From Methanobacteriaceae archaeon (GTDB taxonomy: Archaea > Methanobacteriota > Methanobacteria > Methanobacteriales > Methanobacteriaceae), in contig JAUSNX010000009.1 of NCBI GenBank assembly GCA_030656015.1, positions 62,001 through 126,000 of the forward strand: a stretch of DNA of 64,000 nt, written 5' to 3'. The translations under genes were made by a program, and so were the position numbers. Within the stretch, counting starts at the first letter, position 1. The number at the start of each line of letters is the position of its first letter. Of this stretch, positions 46,101-55,248 are shown piece after piece. The notes under the pieces were generated by a model. That model was not told where the DNA came from. It worked only from the letters and a program-made list of their open reading frames with translations, and searched no databases.

Positions 46101-46967
46101 ATGGCCAGAATAACCATATCCGACATTAGTATACAAATCATTAAATCAACCTTCAATCTTCGGTTTTTCATGGCTCGGACATGTCAAAAAATTCCTCCAA
46201 TGGCTTGGGCAGCTAATAAACTATTTTTTGAAGGAGATAATATGATAGTACTTCCTAGAGATAGTACTGTTGCTAAAACGAACCTCAATATTGCAGAAAT
46301 AAACCTTAATACTAATATTCCAGTTTCCAATGATACAATACTACCCAGCCAGATATTAAAAGAAATAATAAAAAAATCCAATAACCACGTTATTATGGAT
46401 TCATGCTTATGTCGTGTTTCTAATAATTGTAAGGATTATTCGCATGATTTAGGCTGTTTATTTATGGGCCCTGGTGCCAAAAAAATCTCATCAAAATTAG
46501 GAAAAACTGTGACTGCTGAAGAAGCTATAAATCACGTTGAAAAATGTCAAAAAGCAGGTTTAGTGCATATTATTGGTAGAAACAAACTGGACAGCGTGTG
46601 GTTAAATACTGGACCTAAAGAAGAACTTTTAACCATTTGTAACTGCTGTCCTTGCTGTTGTTTGTGGAAAATGGCTCCATATCTTCCTGAAAAAATGGGC
46701 CGAAGTATTGGGCCTATGATTGGTGTGGAACTTAAATTCCGAGAGGATAAATGTTCGGGGTGCAGTAGATGCCTGGAAGATATTTGTTTTGTTAATGCAC
46801 TGCAACTGGAAAATGGGAAAGCAAAAATAGATAGAGAAAAATGTAGAATCTGTGGTAGATGTGCGGAGATTTGTAATAATGGTGCCTTGAATGTTATAAT
46901 GGCCTCTAATGCGGTTGAAAGGTCCATTGAGTGTGTTAGTGAGTTAGTAGATGTTGAATTTAAGTAG
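46101..46967 (+). CDS. cysteine-rich iron-sulfur protein with C-terminal 2[4Fe-4S] ferredoxin domain
   Basis: A 288-residue protein. The N-terminal part has SCLCRVSNNCKDYSHDLGCLFMG and EKCQKAGLVHII, and a very Cys-dense motif LTICNCCPCCCLWK that could bind an additional cluster or corrin-like cofactor. The C-terminal ferredoxin domain (about 210-270) has CSGCSRCLEDIC and CRICGRCAEIC. The first set has a C-x2-C-x2-C-x4-C spacing rather than the usual x3, with no Pro. It is probably a cytoplasmic electron carrier or a reductase subunit; the partner is unknown. GGAG precedes the ATG by about 8 bases. It stands alone. Confidence 0.82.
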   Translation: MARITISDISIQIIKSTFNLRFFMARTCQKIPPMAWAANKLFFEGDNMIVLPRDSTVAKTNLNIAEINLNTNIPVSNDTILPSQILKEIIKKSNNHVIMDSCLCRVSNNCKDYSHDLGCLFMGPGAKKISSKLGKTVTAEEAINHVEKCQKAGLVHIIGRNKLDSVWLNTGPKEELLTICNCCPCCCLWKMAPYLPEKMGRSIGPMIGVELKFREDKCSGCSRCLEDICFVNALQLENGKAKIDREKCRICGRCAEICNNGALNVIMASNAVERSIECVSELVDVEFK

Positions 46968-47018
46968 TTACTTTTATAATTATTTCATTTTTAAAACAAA
47001 ATATATAACAATATTTAA

Positions 47019-47111
47019 GTTTTTATAAAATATTGCTTTCCCCAAGCCATTCTTGAAGAGGCCTTAAAAAGAATAGAAAATCCAGTAATAGATTATAATC
47101 TGCCCAATTAA
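47019..47111 (+). pseudogene. short coding remnant after the Fe-S gene
   Basis: A 30-codon frame without start codon or SD reads VFIKYCFPQAILEEALKRIE, then NPVIDYNLPN and a stop. 'ILEEALKRIE' near a C-terminus is reminiscent of class I aminotransferase tails, but too short to claim. Surrounding DNA (46968-47264) is AT-rich without genes. It may be the tail of a deleted gene. Confidence 0.3.
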
Positions 47112-47264
47112 ATTATAATTAATTTTATTCACAAAACATTTTTTTTTAAAATATTTTTTAATATTCTATTTAAATAAAAAGAAATAAGTAGAATTTTTTT
47201 AATCAATGAATTAAAAAGAATATTATGAAAAAAATAAAATTTTAAATGATTTTTATATTGTTTT

Positions 47265-47630
47265 TTAATCACTACCTGCCAATATTCCACCAATTGCTCC
47301 TCCAACTCCCATAAATACTATATTAAGAATTAAAGCAGCAATTACAACAGTTGCTCCAGTTACAGCACCTGCTGCAAAACCGGCCAGGCCTCCAAAGATT
47401 GTTCCACCCACAATCAATAAAATAGCCAGTACAATGGCCCCAAATGATCCAGCCACAGTAGCATTCCATATTCCACCGAAGAATCCTTCATGGACCCAAT
47501 AACCAACAATGAAACCTGCTATGAATAGCCCTAAATTCACTCCCCAGTATTGATTTACATAAGCTCCTAACAAATTACCTAATATAATTGCCAGGAAAAA
47601 TCCGACAATAACCGGTCCCCATTTTACCAT
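47265..47630 (-). CDS. DUF5518 family small membrane protein
   Basis: A 121-residue Gly/Ala-rich membrane protein with four helices (GPVIVGFFLAIILGNLLGA; LGLFIAGFIVGYWVHEGFFGG; AIVLAILLIVGGTIFGGLAG; AALILNIVFMGVGGAIGGIL). Glycine zippers throughout match DUF5518 proteins that are common in Methanobacteria. The function is unknown. The start is ATG at 47630, four bases after GGGTGAT; the ATG at 47642 overlaps the SD. It stands alone. Confidence 0.8.
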   Translation of the reverse strand: MVKWGPVIVGFFLAIILGNLLGAYVNQYWGVNLGLFIAGFIVGYWVHEGFFGGIWNATVAGSFGAIVLAILLIVGGTIFGGLAGFAAGAVTGATVVIAALILNIVFMGVGGAIGGILAGSD

Positions 47631-47861
47631 ATTATCACCCATTATTCAATTAACTCTAAAAAAGGATTTTTTAAAAAAATCATATATTTCTTATATTATA
47701 TTTTAGTTAAATAAAGTAATAAAGTTATTGTGAACTATGAACTTTTTAATTAACAAAGATAAAATGCAATTGAATTTAAATTTATTCGATATAAAATCCC
47801 TAAACACACAAATAGAGTAATAATAACAATTTTAAGATAGATATCCTTTTTTATAAAGATA

Positions 47862-48326
47862 TTATTTGTAACTATTAACCGACCCTATTAGTGTTCCATT
47901 TATTATACAGTCAAAATTAACCTTATTTTCCCATCCAGCCTCTACAAACATATCCATGTAACTTAATCCAATGATTTTACCATTCTCATTAAGAATTTTA
48001 CCAATCATTTCATTTAATTCATCGACATTGACCTTAGCTTTGGGCATGGACAATCCACCAAGTAAGGCCACTACATCGGCCTGTGGATCTACAGCTTCAG
48101 ACAATTGCATTCCCTGTGGAGTAAGTTTAAAAGACCTGGCACTTTCAATATCAGTTAAGGTAATAAAACAGGACTTTTTATCCCTGACAGCATAAGCAAA
48201 AAGCTCTGCAAATGGCGTGCAAACACCTGGAGCCCCAACAAATGTTATTTTTTCTGCATCAGATACTTGTTCCTTAAATGCTACTATGTTACCATTTAAA
48301 CCTTCAAAATCACTCACTTTTTTCAT
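47862..48326 (-). CDS. DUF2124 family protein
   Basis: A 154-residue cytoplasmic alpha/beta protein found in methanogens as DUF2124. Motifs include KITFVGAPGVCTPFAELFAYAVRDK, ADVVALLGGLSMPKAKVNVDEL and IGLSYMDMFVEAGWENKVNFDCIINGTLIGSV. It has a Rossmann-like core, with GAPGVCTPF a possible nucleotide or ligand loop. No biochemical role is known to me. The start is ATG at 48326, five bases after AGTGAT; a GTG inside that SD would add three residues and is unlikely. Confidence 0.85.
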   Translation of the reverse strand: MKKVSDFEGLNGNIVAFKEQVSDAEKITFVGAPGVCTPFAELFAYAVRDKKSCFITLTDIESARSFKLTPQGMQLSEAVDPQADVVALLGGLSMPKAKVNVDELNEMIGKILNENGKIIGLSYMDMFVEAGWENKVNFDCIINGTLIGSVNSYK

Positions 48327-48467
48327 AGAAATCACTAATAACTATTTATTTCCTATTTTAATAAACTTAATTAATTCCTAAACTTTTTTTAATCATTAAA
48401 AATTTAATATAATTAAATAACAACCAAAGATTATCAATGAAATTTATTCAAATACGGAGTTCTTAAA

Positions 48468-49658
48468 ATGGAAAAAGTTCCTTCCACAGAATTAAAAAAT
48501 CGTATGAAACGGTTTAAAAATCATATGAATTTATCAAATCTCTCTTGGGAAATATCAGTTATTTTCAGTAAAATCAACCAGTATTATTTCACCGGCACCA
48601 TGCAGGACGGAATATTAATTATCCCCCGCGACGGTGAGGCCACCTACTGGGTAAGGCGCAGCTATGAAAGGGCCCTTGATGAATCATTATTTGACAATAT
48701 TCAACCCATGCGAAGTTACCGGGATGCAGTTCCTGATAAAATTCCAGAAACAGTTTATCTGGAAACCGAAGTAGTGCCTCTGGCCATGTATCAAAGATTT
48801 CAAAAGCATTTCCCCTTTAAGAATATTAAATCAGTTGATAGAGATTTATTAACTGTCCGAGCCATTAAAAGTGATTATGAACTCTCTTTAATGCGAAAAT
48901 CTGGAAAAATTCATGAAAATGTCCTGGAAAATATTGTACCTGAAATTTTAAAAGAAGGTATGAGCGAAGCAGATTTAGCCACAAAGCTTTATTCCATTAT
49001 GATTAAAGAGGGCCATCACGGTGTGGCCCGTTTTGGTATGTTTGAAACAGAAATGGTTTTAGGACATGTCTGTTTTGGTGAAAGTTCAATTTATCCATCA
49101 TATTTTGATGGAGCCAGTGGTAATTATGGCTTGGGCCCTGCAGTACCATTAATTGGAAGTCGTCAGAGGAAATTAAAAAAAGGGGATCTGATTTATATAG
49201 ATATTGGGTCTGGGGTGGATGGATATCATACTGATAAAACTTGCACCTACATGTTTGGCCAAAATCCTCCAGAACACGTTGCAGAGGCCCAGATTAAATG
49301 TGTGGAAGTTCAAAATGATATAGCCGATATGTTAAGTCCGGGAATGATTCCTTCTGATATTTATAAATCAATTATAGGAAATCTGGATAGTGAATTTTTG
49401 GAAAATTTTATGGGTTTTGGCAATAGAACCGTGCGATTTTTAGGCCATGGCATAGGCCTACAAGTTGATGAAGTACCTGTGATTGCTGAAGGATTCCATG
49501 ACCCTATAGAAAATGGAATGGTCTTTGCCCTGGAACCTAAAAAAGGAATTAAAGATGTAGGGATGGTAGGAATAGAAAACACTTTTATTGTTGGGAAAAA
49601 GGGTGCAGAGTGCATTACAGGTGAAAGTGAAGGTTTGATTAGGATAAAACAAAAATAA
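48468..49658 (+). CDS. M24 family metallopeptidase (Xaa-Pro dipeptidase-like)
   Basis: A 396-residue pita-bread-fold peptidase. The N-terminal creatinase-like domain (1-140) has [34 protein letters not shown]. The C-terminal catalytic domain has all five metal ligands: Asp in [14 protein letters not shown] (two), His in [11 protein letters not shown], Glu in FALEPKKG and Glu in VGIENTF. Xaa-Pro cleavage is inferred from the family; substrate loops differ ([20 protein letters not shown]), so it could act on another small dipeptide. GGAG is 8 bases before the ATG. It stands alone. Confidence 0.9.
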   Translation: MEKVPSTELKNRMKRFKNHMNLSNLSWEISVIFSKINQYYFTGTMQDGILIIPRDGEATYWVRRSYERALDESLFDNIQPMRSYRDAVPDKIPETVYLETEVVPLAMYQRFQKHFPFKNIKSVDRDLLTVRAIKSDYELSLMRKSGKIHENVLENIVPEILKEGMSEADLATKLYSIMIKEGHHGVARFGMFETEMVLGHVCFGESSIYPSYFDGASGNYGLGPAVPLIGSRQRKLKKGDLIYIDIGSGVDGYHTDKTCTYMFGQNPPEHVAEAQIKCVEVQNDIADMLSPGMIPSDIYKSIIGNLDSEFLENFMGFGNRTVRFLGHGIGLQVDEVPVIAEGFHDPIENGMVFALEPKKGIKDVGMVGIENTFIVGKKGAECITGESEGLIRIKQK

Positions 49659-49696
49659 AAAATATTTAAAGGGGCTATTTAAAAATATATCCCCAA

Positions 49697-50173
49697 TTAA
49701 TTATCTATTTTAATAATATAAATCAAAATGAATCTTGCAGCTTCAATAAATGTGGCTATTACAATACCAAAAAGAGCAAGTATCAAAGCTATTCCCAGTC
49801 CCCAAGTAATCCATATATTGGAAAACACGAATGGAAACACCACATAAAGATAATAAACTACTAAAATACCAATTATGTTGAGTAAAATTTGAATTAAACT
49901 TTTTAACCAGTCGGAAAAGTAAATTAGAAATATAATATTGGCCACTATATTCGCAACTATGGAAATATTCAAAATCCACAAAATATCATTGAAAGAAGCC
50001 GTGATAAATGATATATTCCAGGAAACCAGGTTATTGACCACATATAAAAAAATAACATTCACAATTATGGCTATAAGAAACTCTGGCTTTTTAGGTTCTT
50101 TTTCTTTTAAAAATCTTTTTAAATTTATAGAATTTTTACTATCCTGATTTGATTCGTCATTCAATTTGATCAC
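49697..50173 (-). CDS. membrane protein of unknown function, four helices
   Basis: An unrecognised 158-residue protein with a charged N-terminus (KLNDESNQDSKNSINLKRFLKEKEPKKPEF), then four membrane helices (LIAIIVNVIFLYVVNNLVSW; ILWILNISIVANIVANIIFLIYF; LIQILLNIIGILVVYYLYVVFPFVF; WITWGLGIALILALFGIVIATFIEAARF). The pattern resembles small four-helix integral proteins such as YIP1-like or DUF-type families without a clear match. The printed start is GTG; a TTG at 50164 three bases after the SD-like GTGATC is an alternative. Confidence 0.65.
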   Translation of the reverse strand: MIKLNDESNQDSKNSINLKRFLKEKEPKKPEFLIAIIVNVIFLYVVNNLVSWNISFITASFNDILWILNISIVANIVANIIFLIYFSDWLKSLIQILLNIIGILVVYYLYVVFPFVFSNIWITWGLGIALILALFGIVIATFIEAARFILIYIIKIDN

Positions 50174-50277
50174 TGTGTTTAGTTATGGTAATTAATAGTA
50201 AAAATATTTTTATGATTATTTAATTCTGAATATAAATTCAAATAAGTTTATAAAATTAATAAATTAAGGGATTAAAA

Positions 50278-50997
50278 ATGAAAAAATGGATAAAAAGCCA
50301 TGGATTGATCATTTATCAAGTTCTATCTGGCCGAAGTAATTCTTTTTTAGTTTCCTCAAATGATAAATTCTTTTTAATAGATACTGGTAGAGCAAGCTCC
50401 TGGAAAAAATTAAGTAAAAATTTGGATGATATTCTGGGTGAAAACCAGTTATCCTGCTTAATACTTACCCATACTCATTTTGACCATTGCGAAAATGCAA
50501 CCAAAATTAAAGAGAAATATAACTGCAAAGTAATCGTTCATAAGTGTGAAGCAAATTATTTAAAAAATGGAGACAGTCCATTACCTAAAGGAACTAATAT
50601 TTTAACCAGATTTTTAATTAATTTCATTGGAAAAAGAATTCAAAGCAGATACAAATATGATCCAGTTCATCCAGACATTGAAATTGATGAAAAATTTGAT
50701 TTAAATAAATTTGGATTCCAGGCATACGTCATACCTACTCCTGGCCACTCTCCCGGGTCAATCAGCATAATAATTGATGATGGATTGGCCATTGTGGGGG
50801 ATGCTATGTTTGGAGTTTTTAAATGGTCCATATTTCCACCTTTTGCAGACCATATATCATTAATGGTTGAAAGCTGGGGAAAACTTCTTAAAACAGATTG
50901 CTCAATCTACTTACCTGGCCATGGATCAGAAATTTCTGTAAATTTGTTAGAAAAACAATATAAAAAATATAATAATGATTCAATTAAAAAAGAATGA
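50278..50997 (+). CDS. metallo-beta-lactamase fold hydrolase
   Basis: A 239-residue MBL-fold enzyme. It has LTHTHFDHCENA (HxHxDH), a second His in TPGHSPGS, Asp in VGDAMFG and the final His in LPGHGSEI, so the dizinc centre is complete. It resembles glyoxalase II or small hydrolases, but the substrate is unknown. A 15-residue loop (ILTRFLINFIGKRIQSRY) inserts before the second His. GGGATT lies before the ATG. The FAH gene converges downstream (62 bases). Confidence 0.88.
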   Translation: MKKWIKSHGLIIYQVLSGRSNSFLVSSNDKFFLIDTGRASSWKKLSKNLDDILGENQLSCLILTHTHFDHCENATKIKEKYNCKVIVHKCEANYLKNGDSPLPKGTNILTRFLINFIGKRIQSRYKYDPVHPDIEIDEKFDLNKFGFQAYVIPTPGHSPGSISIIIDDGLAIVGDAMFGVFKWSIFPPFADHISLMVESWGKLLKTDCSIYLPGHGSEISVNLLEKQYKKYNNDSIKKE

Positions 50998-51059
50998 AAA
51001 TCTATGAAAGTAATTTGAAGTTAGATAATTCAAAAGTAGGCCTAAGTCATTTTAACAAA

Positions 51060-51845
51060 TTAAAAGGAACTAACTACATTCCTTAAAATACCAATACCAT
51101 CTATTTCTACTTCCACACTGTCCCCCACTTGCAAGCTGCCCACACCTGGAGGAGTACCAGTAGCAATTACATCTCCCGGATTTAAAGTCATTATATTTGA
51201 GATAAAATTAATAATCTTTTCTACAGAGAATATTAGATTTTCTGTATTGGAATCCTGCTTTAATTCACCATTGACCTTTAAAGAAATATTTCTATTATGG
51301 GGGTTTATATCTGTCTCAATCCAGGGGCCTAGTGGACAGAATGTATTAAAACTTTTGGATCTGGTCCATTGACCATCCTTTTCCTGTAAATCACGGGCTG
51401 TAACATCATTAAGGACTGTGTAACCTAAAACATAGTCCATGGCATCTTCTTCTGATACTTTTTCTGCTTTTTTAGAAATAACAATGGCCAGTTCGGCCTC
51501 ATAGTGAACATTATTGCTCTGAGGCGGATAAATAATAGTATCTTCATGGCCTATAACCGTAGTAGAAGGTTTAATAAAAATAATAGGTTCATCAGGAATC
51601 TTCATATTTAATTCTACCGCATGATCGTGGTAATTTAATCCCACAGCCACTACTTTAGATGGGGCAACGGGAGGAAGAATTTTAATGTCCTCCAGCAAAT
51701 ATTCTTGTTTTTTATCTAAATCTTTATCAGATAATGGGAAATCAAATAGAGATTGACCTATTTCCACCACTTTGTTAGCAATTAATATTCCTGTTTTTGG
51801 CTCAAATGATGAAGAATCTTGTTTTATGAATCTTAATAGTTTCAT
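51060..51845 (-). CDS. fumarylacetoacetate hydrolase family protein
   Basis: A 261-residue FAH-superfamily enzyme, usually acting on 2-oxo acids (acylpyruvate hydrolase or 2-hydroxyhepta-diene-dioate isomerase). Motifs include VAVGLNYHDHAVELN, IFIKPSTTVIGHEDTIIYPP, VHYEAELAIVISKKAEKVSEEDAMDYVLGYTVLNDVTARDLQ (metal ligands E-x-E and D) and GDVIATGTPPGVG at the C-terminus. The N-terminal 50 residues form the usual small cap. The substrate in a methanogen is uncertain; acylpyruvate detoxification is plausible. AGTGAT is 3 bases before the ATG. Confidence 0.92.
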   Translation of the reverse strand: MKLLRFIKQDSSSFEPKTGILIANKVVEIGQSLFDFPLSDKDLDKKQEYLLEDIKILPPVAPSKVVAVGLNYHDHAVELNMKIPDEPIIFIKPSTTVIGHEDTIIYPPQSNNVHYEAELAIVISKKAEKVSEEDAMDYVLGYTVLNDVTARDLQEKDGQWTRSKSFNTFCPLGPWIETDINPHNRNISLKVNGELKQDSNTENLIFSVEKIINFISNIMTLNPGDVIATGTPPGVGSLQVGDSVEVEIDGIGILRNVVSSF

Positions 51846-52045
51846 GATATCACTACCCTATTAGATTAAAACTACTTGAAATAATTTTTTCTTAATTAAT
51901 TTTAACTTAACCCTAATGAAAATGAATGAAGAATTTATCTATTGATCAGATAGTGAAACATAATTTCTATCGTTTTTATTAAAAACTTTAATCATAGTCG
52001 TCACAATATTGAATATAAAGAATAAAAATTCAGGGAGTAATTATA

Positions 52046-52897
52046 ATGCAGATTAGTAAATATGTTCACGCTTTAAAAATACCATTTGAAATAAAAACCG
52101 AAACGGGAATACTTGAAAGATTTGTTTACTCTTATTTAATAGCTGGAGACACTTTAGTTCTAATTGACAGCGGTGTTAAAAACTCAGAAGAGATAATCTT
52201 TGATTATATGGAAGAAATTGGATTAGATCCTGAAGATCTAACTTTGCTGATTTTAACCCATTCCCATCCAGACCATATTGGTTCTGCCAGTTCTATAAAA
52301 AGAAAAACATACTGTGAAGTGGCCGCCCACTGTGGCGAAAAAGAATGGATTGAAGATATTGAATTACAATTCAAAGAAAGACCAGTTCCTAACTTCCATT
52401 CTCTAGTGGATGGGCCTGTGGAGGTCGACATTGTCTTGGAAGATGGAGATGAATTTGAATTGGATGGAAAATTAAATTTAAAGATTATCCACACACCGGG
52501 CCATTCTAATGGTTCTATTTCTATATTTTTAAGAGAAGAAAAAATATTATTTAGTGGAGATGCCATTCCCCTTAAAGGAGGTTTACCTATTTATGATGAT
52601 TATAGGGCCTCCTTAAAATCAGTTCAGAAGTTAAAAGAAATAGAAAAGTTGAAATGCCTTTTATCTTCCTGGGATGATCCACAGCAAGGTGATGAATTGT
52701 ATCTAATCTTTGAAGAAGCTATTGATTATTTAAAAACAATAAATGATACTGTGGCCCAAGTTTCTGAATGTGAAGAGGATGCTAATTCACTGGAATTTAC
52801 AAAAAAGGTTTTAAAAGAACTGGGAATTCCGGAAATGGCCGCCAATCCTATTGTGGAGAGGAGTTTTCAGGCCAATTTAAGGGAATTGGGAGAATAG
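52046..52897 (+). CDS. metallo-beta-lactamase fold protein with altered last ligand
   Basis: A 283-residue MBL-fold protein with HxHxDH (LTHSHPDHIGSA), second His (TPGHSNGS) and Asp (FSGDAIP). Where most family members have a final His such as GHG, this reads LLSSWDDPQQGDELY. It may be a subclass with a different second metal site or one ligand fewer. The C-terminal 70 residues (from about 215) form a helical extension (LKTINDTVAQVSECEEDANSLEFTKKVLKELGIPEMAAN). GGGAG precedes the ATG. It stands alone between the FAH gene and the HEAT protein. Confidence 0.85.
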   Translation: MQISKYVHALKIPFEIKTETGILERFVYSYLIAGDTLVLIDSGVKNSEEIIFDYMEEIGLDPEDLTLLILTHSHPDHIGSASSIKRKTYCEVAAHCGEKEWIEDIELQFKERPVPNFHSLVDGPVEVDIVLEDGDEFELDGKLNLKIIHTPGHSNGSISIFLREEKILFSGDAIPLKGGLPIYDDYRASLKSVQKLKEIEKLKCLLSSWDDPQQGDELYLIFEEAIDYLKTINDTVAQVSECEEDANSLEFTKKVLKELGIPEMAANPIVERSFQANLRELGE

Positions 52898-52971
52898 TGA
52901 TTATTCAGTTAATTGAATACTAAATTCTTTATTTTTTTCTTCTAGAATATGTTAAATTTATTAATTTCTTA

Positions 52972-53832
52972 TCAACTAAAGCCCCACTGATCTTTCCAAG
53001 GCAAATTAGTATTACTTTTTCTTTTAAGATATTCATAAACAAAGGCTATTATTAATAAAAACATGAACACTAGGTAGTAATCATATGTATAAAATTGAAA
53101 ACCATTTTTAAGAATATAAAATATTCCTATTGCTCCAAATCCAATTATTAAACTTAAAAATGTCAGGAAATATGTTTTATTTTTGTAGCCCAAACGAGTA
53201 AATATTCCATTAATAATGACAAAAATACCAATCGGAACCAAAAATTTAGGAAAATAAGGAAAGCTAACTAGTCCTTGCATTATAAAAAAGATACCTAAAG
53301 CAAATAGTCCCAATCCAGAATCCTGTTTTCTTTCCACACTTTTTAAATCTTTAATAAAAACTGCATTTCCATGGCCTTTAACACCCCTAAAAAGTGTAAA
53401 AATCCCTTTTTCGTAAACAAGTTCTATGATAGCATTGGCCCCTAAATTTGCAGCTTCTTCTTTTAATTTATTATTGATATCTTCATTTGCAGCACTTTCT
53501 GAATGAATAGAATCATCAGAACTGGCCGTGATTTTTTTGATTCTGGTGTAAGAATTTTTTATATCAAATGGATATAATTTTATATCTTCTGGCCTAGTTT
53601 TAGGATAAGCATTATTCATTCTGAGGTATTTAATGGCTGTTTCTCGAACAATGGAGTTATCATCATCCATAGCTCCTTTAACTTGTTCAATGGCCGAGCT
53701 ATCTCCAATATTTATCAATGATACAATGGCCTTGTATCGGTGCTGCCATTTATCAGCATTTAATAATTCAATAAGACCATTAATGTCGTTATTTTCTTCT
53801 AGTTCCTGAAATTTATCTTTGAATATAGCCAT
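52972..53832 (-). CDS. HEAT-repeat membrane protein with YbjQ-like domain
   Basis: A 286-residue protein. Residues 1-85 form HEAT repeats (NDINGLIELLNADKWQHRYKAIVSLINIGDSSAIEQVKGAMDDDNSIVRETAIKYL). The middle (about 95-170) contains KLKEEAANLGANAIIELVYEKGIFTLFRGVKGHGNAVFIK, resembling the YbjQ/DUF74 heavy-metal-binding-like fold. Four membrane helices follow (about 175-265). The last residues KSNTNLPWKDQWGFS are cytoplasmic. The function is unknown; HEAT repeats suggest protein docking. AGTGATTTC directly precedes the ATG. Confidence 0.72.
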   Translation of the reverse strand: MAIFKDKFQELEENNDINGLIELLNADKWQHRYKAIVSLINIGDSSAIEQVKGAMDDDNSIVRETAIKYLRMNNAYPKTRPEDIKLYPFDIKNSYTRIKKITASSDDSIHSESAANEDINNKLKEEAANLGANAIIELVYEKGIFTLFRGVKGHGNAVFIKDLKSVERKQDSGLGLFALGIFFIMQGLVSFPYFPKFLVPIGIFVIINGIFTRLGYKNKTYFLTFLSLIIGFGAIGIFYILKNGFQFYTYDYYLVFMFLLIIAFVYEYLKRKSNTNLPWKDQWGFS

Positions 53833-53958
53833 GAAATCACTTAAGAAGATATTATATTATGATTAAATAGTTTTCATATGATAATAAGTTTTCTAATTAA
53901 TTGTGATAATTAAGTGAATCAAAACAAAATAGATATCAAAATTAAGTAATTAACTAAT

Positions 53959-54321
53959 TTAACCAAGAATTAAATTCTGTTTCAAACATCGAACGATATT
54001 TACAGCCTTTTCATTTAAGGTATAATATTTATCCTTGGAACTATAGTAAGAATCCACCATACCATGTTTTTTTAGAATTCCAAGATTATAGGAAATTAAA
54101 TTTTGTTTTTCATTCAATAAAATTACAAATTCACAAACACAGTAATCCCGTTTAGATAACAAAAGAACCATTTTTAATCGAGAAGGATTGCTTAGTATTT
54201 TAAGTAAAGAAGCTGTTTCATCAATATTTGGATTTTTAAGAGAATTGGAGTCTTCTTGGAGTTCATTCTCCCAATTCATTTTCATTTCAGGATCAGTAGG
54301 ACAACAGCGATTAATTTTCAT
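53959..54321 (-). CDS. arsR: ArsR family metalloregulator
   Basis: A 120-residue winged-helix repressor. The metal-sensing motif RDYCVCEFV matches the ArsR CxC box on the recognition helix. KILSNPSRLKMVLLLSKR, LISYNLGILKKHGMV and the wing SSKDKYYTLNEKAV fit the family. An N-terminal RCCPTD adds a Cys pair that could be a third sensing ligand. The start is at 54321, because AGAGG lies 8 bases before that ATG; the frame's 24 upstream residues lack family similarity. It is divergent from arsC across a gap with a 10-bp inverted repeat. Confidence 0.88.
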   Translation of the reverse strand: MKINRCCPTDPEMKMNWENELQEDSNSLKNPNIDETASLLKILSNPSRLKMVLLLSKRDYCVCEFVILLNEKQNLISYNLGILKKHGMVDSYYSSKDKYYTLNEKAVNIVRCLKQNLILG

Positions 54322-54679
54322 GGAAAAGCCTCTAAATATACTATAATTAATGATTTTAATTATCAAATTTCTATTATTTACTATTTCCCCCAAATAAATG
54401 GTTATATTACTATTCCATGTTGATTAAATAGTTCCCATAGTAAATAATATTAGAATTCGAATTGTTTTGAAATGTGACTTTCTATTTAATATATCTCAAA
54501 AAAGGAATTTGATAATATCTTTAAGGTAAAGATCAAATTATGGCCAGTGCATTATCTCTATTCTCAATTTCCACTGGCCATTTATTAAATATTGTTAATT
54601 CCTTGAAATAAATTTTATTGTAAATTAAAGCTCTAATTGTGTTTATTAAGCAATTTATCTAATTTTAAGAGTGATTATT
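54322..54679. promoter_or_regulatory. arsR/arsC divergent promoter region with 10-bp inverted repeat
   Basis: 358 bases between divergent regulator and reductase. At 54540-54581, ATGGCCAGTG and CACTGGCCAT form a perfect 10-bp inverted repeat around a 22-base spacer. It is the most GC-rich dyad in the window and could be the ArsR site or a hairpin. It coincides with a 23-codon frame (54540-54611, MASALSLFSISTGHLLNIVN and so on) that has a poor SD, so a short peptide is not excluded. Confidence 0.55.
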
Positions 54680-55195
54680 ATGGTAATTGAATCTGAAAAA
54701 GAAAGAATTTTATTCATGTGCATCCACAACGCGGCTCGTTCCCAAATGGCCGAAGGATTTTTCCAGCATTTCTACGGAGAAGAATTTGATGTTTTTAGTG
54801 CAGGAAGTGACCCGCGAGAAATGGAATCTCTGGCCATAGATGTAATGGCTGAAATTGAAATTGACATTTCTCAACAATTATCAAATAGTTTAAAAGACTA
54901 TGAAGGCCAGGAATTCGACTATGTGGTCACCATTTGTGGAAATCCATATAATGCCTGCCCCTTCTTTATTGGCGGTAAAAAATATTTCAAACAGCCCTTC
55001 GATGATTTATCTTCGATTGAAGGTAATAAAGAAGAAAGAGTGGAATTTTACAGAAATATGCGGGATGAATTAGGAGATTGGGTTCAGGAATTATATAATT
55101 ATCAAATTAATAAAACTGAAGATGGTAATTGTAAAAAGTCAGGCTGTTGTGATCTAAATCAAATAAATAAAAGCAATGATAATCCTTTTTGCTAG
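54680..55195 (+). CDS. arsC: arsenate reductase (LMW-PTP fold, thioredoxin-type) with Cys-rich tail
   Basis: A 171-residue reductase of As(V) to As(III). The P-loop is CIHNAARSQMAEG (C-x5-R, with Cys at about residue 14). The second and third redox cysteines are in TICGNPYNACPF, and the substrate Asp in QPFDDLSSIEG. The last 20 residues, GNCKKSGCCDLNQINKS plus a final Cys, hold four extra cysteines not needed for catalysis, possibly for As(III) or copper binding. The start is ATG at 54680, five bases after GTGAT; the GTG at 54671 overlaps the SD. No arsenite pump gene is found nearby, and arsR is divergent. Confidence 0.92.
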   Translation: MVIESEKERILFMCIHNAARSQMAEGFFQHFYGEEFDVFSAGSDPREMESLAIDVMAEIEIDISQQLSNSLKDYEGQEFDYVVTICGNPYNACPFFIGGKKYFKQPFDDLSSIEGNKEERVEFYRNMRDELGDWVQELYNYQINKTEDGNCKKSGCCDLNQINKSNDNPFC

Positions 55196-55248
55196 CATTG
55201 AACTAATAAAATTAGGTTAAAAAACATCATCATATTGGAGGAGTAATT

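Noticed and set aside
54540-54611. 23-codon frame between arsR and arsC (MASALSL...) as a gene
   Set aside because: The nearest SD-like AAGGT is 12 bases away, and the frame coincides with the inverted repeat, which by itself explains the unusual sequence.
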